DNA of 39,314 bases. Source: Comamonadaceae bacterium (GTDB lineage Bacteria > Pseudomonadota > Gammaproteobacteria > Burkholderiales > Burkholderiaceae_C). Shown here in pieces: positions 1 to 8,249 of this stretch. The position numbers and the translations under genes are program-made. A model generated the notes under the pieces. It saw only the letters and a program-made list of their open reading frames with translations, ran no database searches and had not been told where the DNA came from. Every line of letters starts with the position of its first letter. The first letter of the stretch is position 1. The stretch covers positions 1 through 39,314 of the forward strand of contig SEAY01000019.1 in NCBI GenBank assembly GCA_004144865.1, written 5' to 3'.

Positions 1-2
1 AG

Positions 3-62
3 GCCGAACTCGGCCGGATCCTGGAAGGAAAGGGGTTCCGCCATGAGCCAGTCCGCCCATGA
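3..62 (+). CDS. Possible 3' end of an upstream gene (partial)
   Basis: An open frame enters from the left edge and stops at 60-62. It would encode about 19 residues ending in a charged tail (LEGKGFRHEPVRP) and would overlap the next gene by 20 bases. A second frame (2-46) also stops here, with its TGA overlapping the next ATG as ATGA, so which frame carries an upstream gene, if either does, cannot be decided from 60 bases. No function can be assigned. Confidence 0.25.
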   Translation, partial: AELGRILEGKGFRHEPVRP

Positions 63-3000
63 CAAGGCGTCGCCCGGCCTGCGTTGGCTGTCGCGCGACT
101 ACGCCGAACTGCGCCGCCGCCGCGAGACCGTCTTCGACGTCCTGATCGTCGGCAGCGGCTACGGCGGGGCAATGGCCGCCGCGGAACTCGCGGGCCGGGA
201 CGTGGCGGAAGCCGACGGCACGCGCCGCCCTGCCCGCATCTGCGTGCTCGAACGCGGCAAGGAGTACGTGCCGGGAATGTTCGCCTCCAGCCTGCAGGAG
301 CTGCCGCCGCACCTGCGCGTGCGCCGTGCCAACCAGGGCGGGACCGTGGGCGCCCTCGACGCGCTGCTCGACGTGCGGCTCGGCCCGGATGTGTGCACGC
401 TCACCGGCAACGGGCTGGGTGGCGGCTCCCTGATCAACGCCGGCGTGATGGCCACGCCGCGGCTGGACGACTGCAAGCGGCTGCCGCCAGCCTTGGCGCA
501 GGACCTCGACGAAGGCTTCTTCCGCGAGGTGCGGGAGCAGCTCGGTGCGACCGACCGCCTGGCGCAGGACCATCCGCACGCCCGCAACCTTGCCAAGACG
601 CGCGCGCTGCGCGAGCTCGCCGAAGGCGCCGGCAAGGGCGCGCAGTTCGGCCCGGCGGCCATCACGGTGCAGGTAAGCGCGGACGCGAACGACCGCGACA
701 TGTCGCCCTGCACGCTGTGCGGCGACTGCATGACCGGGTGCAACGCGGGCGCCAAGAAGTCCCTGGACACCACGCTGCTGCGGCAGGCGTGGCTGCGGGG
801 CGTGGACATCTACACGGGCGGCAGCGTGCTCAAGGTGAAGAAGGCGGGCGGCCCGCAGGGCGGTTGGACCGTGCGCACCGTGTACACCGACGAGGGCCTG
901 CGCCGCCGTCACCTGCCGGTGGAGATCAAGGCGCGCCGCGTGATCCTCGCGGCGGGCTCGCTCGGCAGCACCGAGATCCTGATGCGCTCGCGCAACCCGG
1001 ACCTGCAGTTCTCCCCGCGGCTGGGCGAACAGTTCTCCTGCAACGGCGACAACCTGGTGGCCCTGCACGACGGGCCGGACGTCGCCGACACCACCGCCGA
1101 GGAATGGGAGCCGCTGGACGCGCGCCGCGTGGGCCCCACGATCACTTCCACGCTGGACCTGCAGGGGGTGCTGGTGCAGGAGTTCGCGGTGCCGGCGCCG
1201 CTCAAGCGCCTGTTCGACGAAACCGTGACCACCTCCCGCCTGCTGCAGGACCTGGCGCAGGAGCCCTCGGCCTCGCGCGGCGGGGCGGACGGCTGCGACT
1301 CCTTCGGCGTGGATCCGCAGGCCATGCGCAGGACGCTGCTCGTGGGGCTGATCGGCCACGACGAAGGCAACGGGCAGCTCAGGCTCGATGGCGGCAGGCA
1401 GTCGGCCGACGGCATGCACTACGAAGGCACGGCCTCCGTGCATTGGCCGGGCGCAGGCAACTCCTTCCTCATGGAACAACGCTACGCCGAGCTCAAGCGC
1501 CTGGTGGAGGGGGTGCGCAAGGACAAGGCGCACGTGCTGCCCAACCCGCTGTGGCGACTGCTGCCCGACGACATGGATTTCCTGGTGAAGGGCCAGCGCG
1601 GCCCGCTGCTCACGGTGCATCCGCTGGGCGGCTGCCCCATGGGTGCTTCGGCGCTGGAAGGCGTGGTCGACGATTGCGGGCGCGTGTTCGACGCCGCCCC
1701 TGGCAAGCTGGCCCACGAGGGCCTGGTCGTCCTCGATGGCTCCATCATCCCCGGCTCGCTGGGCGCGAACCCGGCGCTCACCATCGCGGCAGTCGCCAAG
1801 CGCGCGGCGGGCAGGCTGGCGCTGGAGTGGGCGCTGGAGGCCCCCGCCATCGCGATCGCCGGGCCCGTCCTGGCGAACACCCTGCGCCGCCGCCCGCGCA
1901 TGCGTCCGCTGGAGGAATGCACGCCGCCCAAGCCGGTGCCGACCGAAGTGCAGCTCACCGAGCGCCTGGCCGGCCGCTGCGGCAAGTACCTGCTCGAACT
2001 CACGCTCGCGTACCGCCCGCGCAAGGCCTCGGAGATGATGGCGGGCGACCGGCCGCAGCTGGAGGTCGACCGGGGCCGCTCGTTCCTGCGCGTCTATTCC
2101 AGCCGGACCGGACGGCGCGACCTCGCCACGCGCCTGCGCACGGCGTCCGAGGCGCAGCGCGACGAGGCCGCGCTGGTGGTGGCGCGGGTGCACGGCACGC
2201 TGGACATGCTGCGGCAGGACCTCGACACCGGCTGGTGGCCCCGCATCAAGGCAATCGGAAGCTGGGTGCGCAACCGCGGCTCGCGCGAATTCTGGGACTG
2301 GGCCAAGGCGCGGCTGACGAAGCAGCCGGCCACCGAGCGTCCCGCGCTGGAGCTCGGGCAGCTCTGGCGCTCGGCCGCGCGCGCGGCCGAGGCGCGCTGC
2401 TTCGACTACCGGGTCGACGTGTGCGAGGTGGTCAAGGGCGCGGGCAGCACTCCGCTGCGCCCGGGCGACGTGCTCGCCGGGTCCAAGCGCCTCACGTACA
2501 GCCGCTTCGCGAATCCGTGGCGCCAGCTGACGGAAGTGCGCCTGCTCACCGCCCCGTGGCGGCTGCTGCCCTGGTGGAGCCTGCCGTTCAAGCTGTTGCC
2601 ACGCTGGTTCTGGATCCCGCATCCCGATCCCGTCCTGCAGCTCGATGGCCGTTTCCTCGCGCGCCAGGGCTACCCGCTGCTGCGGATCACGCGGCAGGAA
2701 AACCAGGTCGTGGCGCTGGCCGAACTCGCGTCGTGGGGCATGGCCTGGGTGCGCATGCTCCTGAGCATCCACCTGTGGTCCTTCCGCGCGCCGGACACCG
2801 CGCCCGTGCCGCGCCGCCGCCTCTTGCCGGCCGAGGAGGCCACGCGCCTGCCGGCGCCCGAGGTCCGCGAGATCGAACTCGAGCCGCCCCGCCAAGGCGT
2901 GCCCGTGCGGCTGCGGCTGACGCGCTACCGCGGCCAGGGCACCCCCATCGCGCTGGTGCACGGCTACAGCGCGAGCGGCACCACGTTCACGCACGACGCG

Positions 3001-4167
3001 ATCCGCAAGCCCCTGGCCCTCTTCCTGCACGAAAAGGGCTACGACGTGTGGGTGCTGGACCTGCGCACCAGCGCGGGGATGCCCTCGGCCGTCCTGCCCT
3101 GGCATTTCGAGGATGCTGCGCTGGCCGACCTGCCCCTGGCCATCGCCACCATCCGCGCGGAAACCGGGCAGAAGGTGGACGTGGTCGCGCACTGCATAGG
3201 CGCGGTGATGCTCTCGATGGCGCTGCTCGCGGATGCGGACGACCTGTCGCAGTTCGACGCCATCGACACGGCCGACGGCGGACCGCGCCCGAGGCGCCGG
3301 GTGGAGGAGCTGCGTGCCCTCAGGGACAACGTGCACGCCATCGTGCTGTCGCAGAAGGCGCCCATGCTCGCCTACAGCGACGGCAACGTGCTGCGCGCCT
3401 ACTTCATGCGCGCGATGCGGCGCGTGGTGCTGCCCGAGGACTTCCAGTTCACCGTGCCCGACGGGGCCAAGCTCGCCAGCAGCGTGCTGGACCGCGTGCT
3501 CTCGACGATGCCGTACCCGGACGACGAGTTCCGCCGCGAGAACCCGTTCTGGCGGCCCTGGAAGCGCACCCCCTGGGCCGGCTTCCGCCACCGCATGGAC
3601 GCGCTGTACGCGCGCGACTTCAAGCTCTCCAACATCCCCGGCACGACGCTGCGTTCCATCCACGACCTGTTCGGGACCATGAACCTCGACACGGTCTCGC
3701 AGGCCATCCACTTCGCGCGCCTGAACACCATCACTGACGCCGGCGGCCGTGCCATCGACACGCAGGGCCACCGCCTGATCGCCCGCTGGCCGCAGAACGG
3801 CACGCTGCACGTGCACGGCATGGAGAACGGACTGGCCGACATCGCCACGCAGGGCCTGTTCCGGCAGCACATGCGGCGCGTGGGCCTGCGCACCGAGTTC
3901 CATCCGGTCCGCGGCTACGGCCACCAGGACTGCCTGATCGGCCGCCATGCGGAGCGAGACGTCTTCAAGCGCATCCACCAGTTCCTGGAGAAGAGCCATG
4001 CCCAATCCCAAGTACCTGTGGCAGATACCCCTGCACGGGCTCGCCCGGACGATGAAGGGGCCGGGCTGGATGGCCGCCTCGGAGCGGGAGTTTGGCGATA
4101 CGGCGTGGGGCTTGCTCGCTCCCTTGCGGAAGACGCCGGACGCTGGCTGGGAGGTCGCCGCGCCTGA
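43..4167 (+). CDS. GMC-type FAD oxidoreductase fused to an alpha/beta hydrolase (cholesterol-oxidase-like), 1374 aa
   Basis: Two enzymes are joined in one chain. The N-terminal part has the FAD-binding Rossmann signature GSGYGG (residues 37-42), a GGGSLINAGV segment, the GMC C-terminal HPLGGCPMG with a probable active-site His near 526, and SLGANPALTIAA near 571. This resembles cholesterol oxidase and related GMC alcohol oxidoreductases. A cysteine cluster CTLCGDCMTGC spans residues 223-233. After a middle region of unclear fold (about 600-930) comes an alpha/beta hydrolase: oxyanion segment LVHGYSASG near 973, nucleophile elbow AHCIGA with Cys 1051 where Ser is usual, and a likely catalytic His 1294 in GYGHQDC. 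The substrate is unknown; a sterol or other hydrophobic alcohol or ester is inference. The start has a purine-rich ribosome site (ggaaaggggttccgcc). The 3' end overlaps the next gene by 170 bases, so the last 57 residues may be non-homologous tail. It is probably co-transcribed with the phosphatase. Confidence 0.85.
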   Translation: MSQSAHDKASPGLRWLSRDYAELRRRRETVFDVLIVGSGYGGAMAAAELAGRDVAEADGTRRPARICVLERGKEYVPGMFASSLQELPPHLRVRRANQGGTVGALDALLDVRLGPDVCTLTGNGLGGGSLINAGVMATPRLDDCKRLPPALAQDLDEGFFREVREQLGATDRLAQDHPHARNLAKTRALRELAEGAGKGAQFGPAAITVQVSADANDRDMSPCTLCGDCMTGCNAGAKKSLDTTLLRQAWLRGVDIYTGGSVLKVKKAGGPQGGWTVRTVYTDEGLRRRHLPVEIKARRVILAAGSLGSTEILMRSRNPDLQFSPRLGEQFSCNGDNLVALHDGPDVADTTAEEWEPLDARRVGPTITSTLDLQGVLVQEFAVPAPLKRLFDETVTTSRLLQDLAQEPSASRGGADGCDSFGVDPQAMRRTLLVGLIGHDEGNGQLRLDGGRQSADGMHYEGTASVHWPGAGNSFLMEQRYAELKRLVEGVRKDKAHVLPNPLWRLLPDDMDFLVKGQRGPLLTVHPLGGCPMGASALEGVVDDCGRVFDAAPGKLAHEGLVVLDGSIIPGSLGANPALTIAAVAKRAAGRLALEWALEAPAIAIAGPVLANTLRRRPRMRPLEECTPPKPVPTEVQLTERLAGRCGKYLLELTLAYRPRKASEMMAGDRPQLEVDRGRSFLRVYSSRTGRRDLATRLRTASEAQRDEAALVVARVHGTLDMLRQDLDTGWWPRIKAIGSWVRNRGSREFWDWAKARLTKQPATERPALELGQLWRSAARAAEARCFDYRVDVCEVVKGAGSTPLRPGDVLAGSKRLTYSRFANPWRQLTEVRLLTAPWRLLPWWSLPFKLLPRWFWIPHPDPVLQLDGRFLARQGYPLLRITRQENQVVALAELASWGMAWVRMLLSIHLWSFRAPDTAPVPRRRLLPAEEATRLPAPEVREIELEPPRQGVPVRLRLTRYRGQGTPIALVHGYSASGTTFTHDAIRKPLALFLHEKGYDVWVLDLRTSAGMPSAVLPWHFEDAALADLPLAIATIRAETGQKVDVVAHCIGAVMLSMALLADADDLSQFDAIDTADGGPRPRRRVEELRALRDNVHAIVLSQKAPMLAYSDGNVLRAYFMRAMRRVVLPEDFQFTVPDGAKLASSVLDRVLSTMPYPDDEFRRENPFWRPWKRTPWAGFRHRMDALYARDFKLSNIPGTTLRSIHDLFGTMNLDTVSQAIHFARLNTITDAGGRAIDTQGHRLIARWPQNGTLHVHGMENGLADIATQGLFRQHMRRVGLRTEFHPVRGYGHQDCLIGRHAERDVFKRIHQFLEKSHAQSQVPVADTPARARPDDEGAGLDGRLGAGVWRYGVGLARSLAEDAGRWLGGRRA

Positions 4168-5605
4168 GGACAGCCAGTTCGACCTGACCCTGCTGGCCAT
4201 CGACGAACCGCGCACGCTGCAGCCGCCGCCGCAGGCGCTGCAAGCCACGCACTACCTGTGCATGCTGCGCTACGACTACCCGTTCGACCGCCCGGGCGCC
4301 ACCTTCGGGGTGCGCCGGCGCGTGGAAGGCCCGTCGTCCTGGCCGCTGGCCGCCGATGACGACGCAGTGCCGCACAAGGTGGGCGTAGCCGAACTGCGCA
4401 GCGCGCTCGACCTGCTGCGCAGCCATTACGGCCAGGATTTCGAGCGCCAACTGGTCACGCCCGAAGTCCCGCCGGCGCAGGACGGCTATTGCTTCGCCTT
4501 CGGCAGTTGCCAGTTCCCGGCCGGCATGATGGACCGCGAGCTGGCCAATGCCTCCTACCGCGCGCTCGGCGAGCGCTTCCCGGGCGGCGCGAAGCTCCCC
4601 ACCCGGCTCTTGCTGCTGGGCGACCAGGTCTACACCGACGCCACTTACGGCCTGCTCGATCCGGTGCGGCTGGACGACCGCTACCGCGCGCCCTACGAGG
4701 CGCTGACGGCGCGCGACGGCCCCCTGGGGCAGCTGCCGCAGGACGTCCTGCGCGTCCTGCGCAGGACGCCCGACGACCACGAGATCCAGGACGACTGGGA
4801 ACCGGGACGCAGCGGCGCGCTCGACGGCAAGTACCGGCGCGGCGTGGCGGCCTACTGGCGCTACCAGCGCGGGGAGAAGGAAACCTTCCTCGACGAGGCT
4901 CCGGCGGCCGCGGGCGGGCCACCGGCCCTCAAGCGGATCTGGTTCACCGAGGAGGAGCGGCCGCAAGCCAGGCCCGGCTGGCGGCTCTTCATGGCGGACA
5001 GCCGCACGGCGCGCCAGTTCCGCGACGAGAAGACGGTGCGCAGCGCGCTGATCCTCGGCGAGGATCAGACGGTGGACCTCATGCGGTGGCTGCTGGGCGG
5101 CCCGCGCGACGACCTGAAGGTCGTGACTTCCGCCGCCATGCTGCTGCCGCGCACGCGGGAGCACGTGGACGAGCCCCTGCACCTCGACAACTGGCAGGGA
5201 TATCCGGCCTCCCTCTATTCGCTGCTGGTGCTGTTGTGCGAGAACGAGATGCGCAACGTGGTGTTCCTCTCGGGCGACGCGCACCTCGCGTGCAGCGCCA
5301 CGATCACCGTCACCCATCCGGCGAGCGGCAAGTCCTGCACCTTCCACTCGCACCACGCGCCGCCGCTCTATGCGCCCTACCCGTTCGCCAACGCGAGCCG
5401 GCACGACTTCCTGCGCCAGGACACGTTCGACTTCGAGTGGGAGCACGAGGGCAGCGTGCGCTATTACCGGTGCACGGTGGACGCGCAGTTCCCCGACGCG
5501 ACGCGGCAAGGCTACGGCCTGCTGCACGCCGCGCCCGGCACGGCGGGCTGGGACCTGCGGTACGAGGTGGCGAGCAGCGCCGGCGACAGCGCCGCCGGAG
5601 GCTAG
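3998..5605 (+). CDS. PhoD-like metallophosphatase/phosphodiesterase family protein
   Basis: The protein has 535 residues from the ATG at 3998, which is preceded by ctggagaagagcc. Further in-frame upstream sequence lies inside the oxidoreductase gene and looks non-coding in this frame. Family hallmarks of PhoD-type metal-dependent phosphatases are present: FGSCQFPAG, LLLGDQVYTDAT (Asp 209), DDHEIQDDWEP (Asp 259, Asp 260, His 261) and LSGDAHLAC (Asp 427, His 429). These provide the usual metal ligands. No Tat or Sec signal peptide is visible at the N-terminus, unlike classical secreted PhoD, so a cytoplasmic location is likely. The natural substrate is not evident. It overlaps the preceding fusion gene by 170 bases and ends in a CTAG that is shared with the stop of the convergent regulator gene. 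Confidence 0.85.
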   Translation: MPNPKYLWQIPLHGLARTMKGPGWMAASEREFGDTAWGLLAPLRKTPDAGWEVAAPEDSQFDLTLLAIDEPRTLQPPPQALQATHYLCMLRYDYPFDRPGATFGVRRRVEGPSSWPLAADDDAVPHKVGVAELRSALDLLRSHYGQDFERQLVTPEVPPAQDGYCFAFGSCQFPAGMMDRELANASYRALGERFPGGAKLPTRLLLLGDQVYTDATYGLLDPVRLDDRYRAPYEALTARDGPLGQLPQDVLRVLRRTPDDHEIQDDWEPGRSGALDGKYRRGVAAYWRYQRGEKETFLDEAPAAAGGPPALKRIWFTEEERPQARPGWRLFMADSRTARQFRDEKTVRSALILGEDQTVDLMRWLLGGPRDDLKVVTSAAMLLPRTREHVDEPLHLDNWQGYPASLYSLLVLLCENEMRNVVFLSGDAHLACSATITVTHPASGKSCTFHSHHAPPLYAPYPFANASRHDFLRQDTFDFEWEHEGSVRYYRCTVDAQFPDATRQGYGLLHAAPGTAGWDLRYEVASSAGDSAAGG

Positions 5606-6225
5606 GAAATCCGCACGCCCTGTTCCGCGGCCATGTACACGGCCTCGGTGCGGTTGCGGGTGCCCAGTTCCTGGTAGATGGCGCGCAGGTGCGTCTTGAC
5701 GGTGCCGTCGCTGATGCCGAGCTGGCGGGCTATCAGCTTGTTCGAATTGCCCCGCAGCGCGGCGCGCAGGACGTCGGCCTGGCGCTCGGTGAGGCTGGGG
5801 AAGGCGTCGCGGACGTCGCGCGTGCGGATCGCGGAGATGCCGCCGGCGGACGGCAGGTAGACGCCGCCGTCGGCGATGGTCCTGACGGCCTGCATCAGCT
5901 GCGCCGGGGGCGAGTCCTTGGGGATGAAGCCTGCGGCGCCGGCCTCGACGGCAGTGCGCACCAGTTCGGCGTTGCGGTCGCCGGAGAGCACCACCACGCG
6001 CGTGAGCGGCGCCGATTCGCGCAGCGCCTCCAGAGCGCGCACGCCGGACAGGCCGTCCATGTGCCAGTCCATCAGGATCAGGTCGAACATGCCCTCGCGG
6101 GTGGCGGCCAGCGCCTCCTCGGCGGAGCCGGTGGGGGTGACCTCCATGCTGGCATCGAGCTTCTCGAGGAGGAGGCGCAGCCCTTCGCGGAAAAGGGAAT
6201 GGTCATCGCATACCAGAACTCGCAT
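5602..6225 (-). CDS. NarL/FixJ-family response regulator (REC + LuxR-type HTH)
   Basis: The protein has 207 residues from the ATG at 6225, which is preceded by a strong caggaggccgtg ribosome site. The receiver domain is at the N-terminus: acidic pair in VLVCDDHSLF, phospho-acceptor Asp in LILMDWHMDG, switch Ser in VVLSGD and Lys in IPKDS. The C-terminal GerE/LuxR-type helix-turn-helix contains LTERQADVLRAALRG and IARQLGISDGTVKTHLRAIY. It is therefore a phosphorylation-controlled transcription factor. No kinase is directly adjacent; the hybrid kinase at 8183-9985 is the nearest candidate partner. Its stop overlaps the phosphatase stop in a convergent CTAG. Target genes are unknown. Confidence 0.92.
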   Translation of the reverse strand: MRVLVCDDHSLFREGLRLLLEKLDASMEVTPTGSAEEALAATREGMFDLILMDWHMDGLSGVRALEALRESAPLTRVVVLSGDRNAELVRTAVEAGAAGFIPKDSPPAQLMQAVRTIADGGVYLPSAGGISAIRTRDVRDAFPSLTERQADVLRAALRGNSNKLIARQLGISDGTVKTHLRAIYQELGTRNRTEAVYMAAEQGVRIS

Positions 6226-6308
6226 CACGGCCTCCTGTTCGCCCGAACTTCCAAGGGATAGCGGCGGCCTATCCATCCAACGACCGCCCGATCTTGCCCT
6301 GCCGTTGC

Positions 6309-6343
6309 GGCCGCCGCCTCTGCCTCTTGGCAGAGAGGCGGCC
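6309..6343 (-). terminator. Hairpin downstream of rodA
   Basis: Four bases past the rodA stop there is an inverted repeat: two 7-bp stems (GGCCGCC/GGCGGCC and CTCTGCC/GGCAGAG) separated by a small internal loop, with a TCTT apical loop on the plus strand. On the rodA transcript there is no U-tract after it, so it may be a weak or Rho-assisted terminator or an mRNA 3'-end stabiliser. Confidence 0.5.
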
Positions 6344-6346
6344 GTG

Positions 6347-7501
6347 CTAGCTCTGGACCAGCCGCTTGGATTTCGAGATCGACATCAGGATACCCAGCGC
6401 CATGCCCAGAGTCACCATCGCCGTGCCCCCGTAGCTGATGAAAGGCAGCGGGACCCCCACCACCGGGAGGATGCCGCTCACCATGCCCATGTTCACGAAG
6501 GCATAGGTGAAGAAGATCATCGTGACCGCCCCCGCCAGCAGGCGCGAGAACAGGGTGGGCGCCTCCAGCGCGATCGCCAGTCCGCGCAGCACCAGAAAGA
6601 TGAAGGCGAGGATCAGGAACAGGTTGCCCAGCAGGCCGAACTCCTCGGAGTACGCCGCGAAGATGAAGTCGGTGGTGCGCTCGGGGATGAACTCCAGGTG
6701 GGTCTGGGTGCCCTGCATGAAGCCCTTGCCGAAGATGCCGCCGGAGCCGATGGCGATCATCCCCTGGATGATGTGGAAGCCCTTGCCGAGGGGATCCTTG
6801 GTCGGGTCCAGCAGGGTGCAGATGCGCTGCTGCTGGTAGTCGTGCAGGACCGCCCAGCGGTAGCCCTCGGCGCAGAGCATGGGCTCGAAGGCGATCAGCA
6901 GGACGATGCCGACCACGGCGATGACGAAGGGCGGGATGATCAACTTCCAGGACAGGCCGGCGAAGAAGATCACCGCCAGGCCGGCCGCCATCACCAGCAG
7001 CGAGGTGCCCAGGTCCGGCTGCTTCATGATCAGTCCCACCGGCACGGCCAGCAGCAGGCCCGCGACGATGAAGTCCAGCGGCCGCAGCTGCCCCTCGCGC
7101 TTCTGGAACCACCACGCCAGCATCAGCGGCATGGCGATCTTGAGGATCTCGCTGGGCTGGATCACGACGCCCACGTTCACCCAGCGCTTGGCGCCCTTCT
7201 TCGTGATGCCGAAGATGGCCACCGCGATCAGCAGGCCGACGCCCAGCAGGTAGACCGGCACGGCGAAGCTCATCAGCCGCTGCGGCGGGATCTGGGCGAT
7301 CACGAACATGATGCCGCCGGCCAGCAGCATGTTGCGGCCGTGGTCCATGAAGCGCGTGCCGTGGTCGAAGCCGGAGCTGTACATCGTCAGCAGCCCGGCA
7401 CACGCCAGCAGGAACACCGCGAAGGCCAGCGGGCCGTCGAATCCCCGCACGAGATACGTCGCGCGGTACAGGAGGGAGGGTCTTTCGAGGACGGCGGCCA
7501 T
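6347..7501 (-). CDS. rodA: Rod-shape SEDS peptidoglycan glycosyltransferase RodA (MrdB)
   Basis: The protein has 384 residues. It is a polytopic SEDS-family membrane protein that polymerises lipid II during cell elongation together with a class B PBP (PBP2). Motifs include VNVGVVIQPSEILKIAMPL, GKGFMQGTQTHLEFIPERTTDFIFA and a C-terminal PLPFISYGGTAM, all typical of RodA rather than FtsW. The start at 7501 (MAAVLERPSLL) matches the usual start of Burkholderiales homologues; an in-frame ATG at 7516 is possible, and GGAGG lies immediately upstream of it. The usual partner mrdA and the mreBCD genes are not next to it in this window. It is divergent from the response regulator at 7578 and separated from it by 76 bp. 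Confidence 0.95.
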   Translation of the reverse strand: MAAVLERPSLLYRATYLVRGFDGPLAFAVFLLACAGLLTMYSSGFDHGTRFMDHGRNMLLAGGIMFVIAQIPPQRLMSFAVPVYLLGVGLLIAVAIFGITKKGAKRWVNVGVVIQPSEILKIAMPLMLAWWFQKREGQLRPLDFIVAGLLLAVPVGLIMKQPDLGTSLLVMAAGLAVIFFAGLSWKLIIPPFVIAVVGIVLLIAFEPMLCAEGYRWAVLHDYQQQRICTLLDPTKDPLGKGFHIIQGMIAIGSGGIFGKGFMQGTQTHLEFIPERTTDFIFAAYSEEFGLLGNLFLILAFIFLVLRGLAIALEAPTLFSRLLAGAVTMIFFTYAFVNMGMVSGILPVVGVPLPFISYGGTAMVTLGMALGILMSISKSKRLVQS

Positions 7502-7577
7502 GGCCAAATTATCCATCCTCCCAATGGCCGTGGCGCGCCATGGCCCGGCTGCTACCATGCCCGCAGCTGAGGTAGGC
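7502..7577. promoter_or_regulatory. Divergent rodA / response-regulator control region
   Basis: These 76 bases separate two genes read in opposite directions and must hold their start signals. A perfect 10-bp palindrome, TGGCGCGCCA, sits at 7531-7540 near the middle and could be a regulator site. No convincing -35/-10 pair was found for either side. Confidence 0.3.
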
Positions 7578-8249
7578 ATGAACATCCTTGTCGTCGACGA
7601 CCACCCCCTGTACCGAAGCGGCGTCGCCTACACGCTGCAGAACACCGGCATGGCGGTCGAAGTCGTCGAATGCGCCTCCCTCGAGGCGGCCTTCCGGCGC
7701 CTGCAGGACGGCCTGCAGGTCGACCTGATGATCCTCGACCTGCAGATGCCCGGCTACCGCGGCGTCGATTCCGTCCGCGCGGTCCGCACCCGATGCCCCG
7801 AAGTGCCGGTGCTGGTGCTCTCCGGCCAGGAAGACCCGGCCGTGGTGCGCGAGTGCATAGATCTCGGCGCCTGCGGCTTCGTGCCCAAGTCGGCGCCCAG
7901 CGACCAGTTCCATGCCGCGCTCGCCCTGGTGCTCTCCGGCGGCGTCTACCTCCCGCCGGCCAGCCTGAGCGTCGCGCCCCCGGCCAGCACGGGCCTGCAG
8001 GACGCGTGGAAGCGCCTCGGCGCCCGCCTCACCGAACGCCAGCGCCAGGTGCTCGTGGGCATCGTGCAGGGCAAGCCGAACAAGGTGATCGCCCGCGACC
8101 TCGGCCTCTCGGACACCACGGTCAAGTCGCACGTGGCCCACATCCTGGAGGCGCTGGAGGTCTCCAACCGCACCGAGGCCGTCTACGCATTGGCGCGGGC
8201 CGGCGTGAGCATCCGCGACCTCGAACCGGCGCCGCCCTCCGTGCACTGA
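7578..8249 (+). CDS. NarL/FixJ-family response regulator (REC + LuxR-type HTH)
   Basis: The protein has 223 residues. The ATG at 7578 follows a gctgaggtaggc leader and begins the receiver domain (NILVVDDHPLY). The phospho-acceptor is in LMILDLQMPG, the switch residue in VLVLSGQ and the conserved Lys in FVPKSAPS. The LuxR-type helix-turn-helix has LTERQRQVLVGIVQG and IARDLGLSDTTVKSHVAHIL. It is similar in architecture to the regulator at 5602-6225, so the two may be paralogues. It is convergent with the hybrid kinase gene and overlaps it tail-to-tail by 67 bases, which makes the kinase its probable partner. Targets are unknown. Confidence 0.92.
   Translation: MNILVVDDHPLYRSGVAYTLQNTGMAVEVVECASLEAAFRRLQDGLQVDLMILDLQMPGYRGVDSVRAVRTRCPEVPVLVLSGQEDPAVVRECIDLGACGFVPKSAPSDQFHAALALVLSGGVYLPPASLSVAPPASTGLQDAWKRLGARLTERQRQVLVGIVQGKPNKVIARDLGLSDTTVKSHVAHILEALEVSNRTEAVYALARAGVSIRDLEPAPPSVH

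Noticed and set aside
84..3737. A 1217-codon open frame inside the oxidoreductase-hydrolase gene in another frame
   Set aside because: The translation is extreme Arg/Ala/Gly low complexity without motifs, whereas the overlapping frame has clear FAD, GMC and hydrolase motifs. It is a shadow caused by high GC.
3965..5527. A 520-codon minus-strand frame opposite the PhoD-like gene
   Set aside because: No domain is recognisable, and the composition (Arg, Ala, Val, His, Gln) is that of antisense codons of a GC-rich gene.
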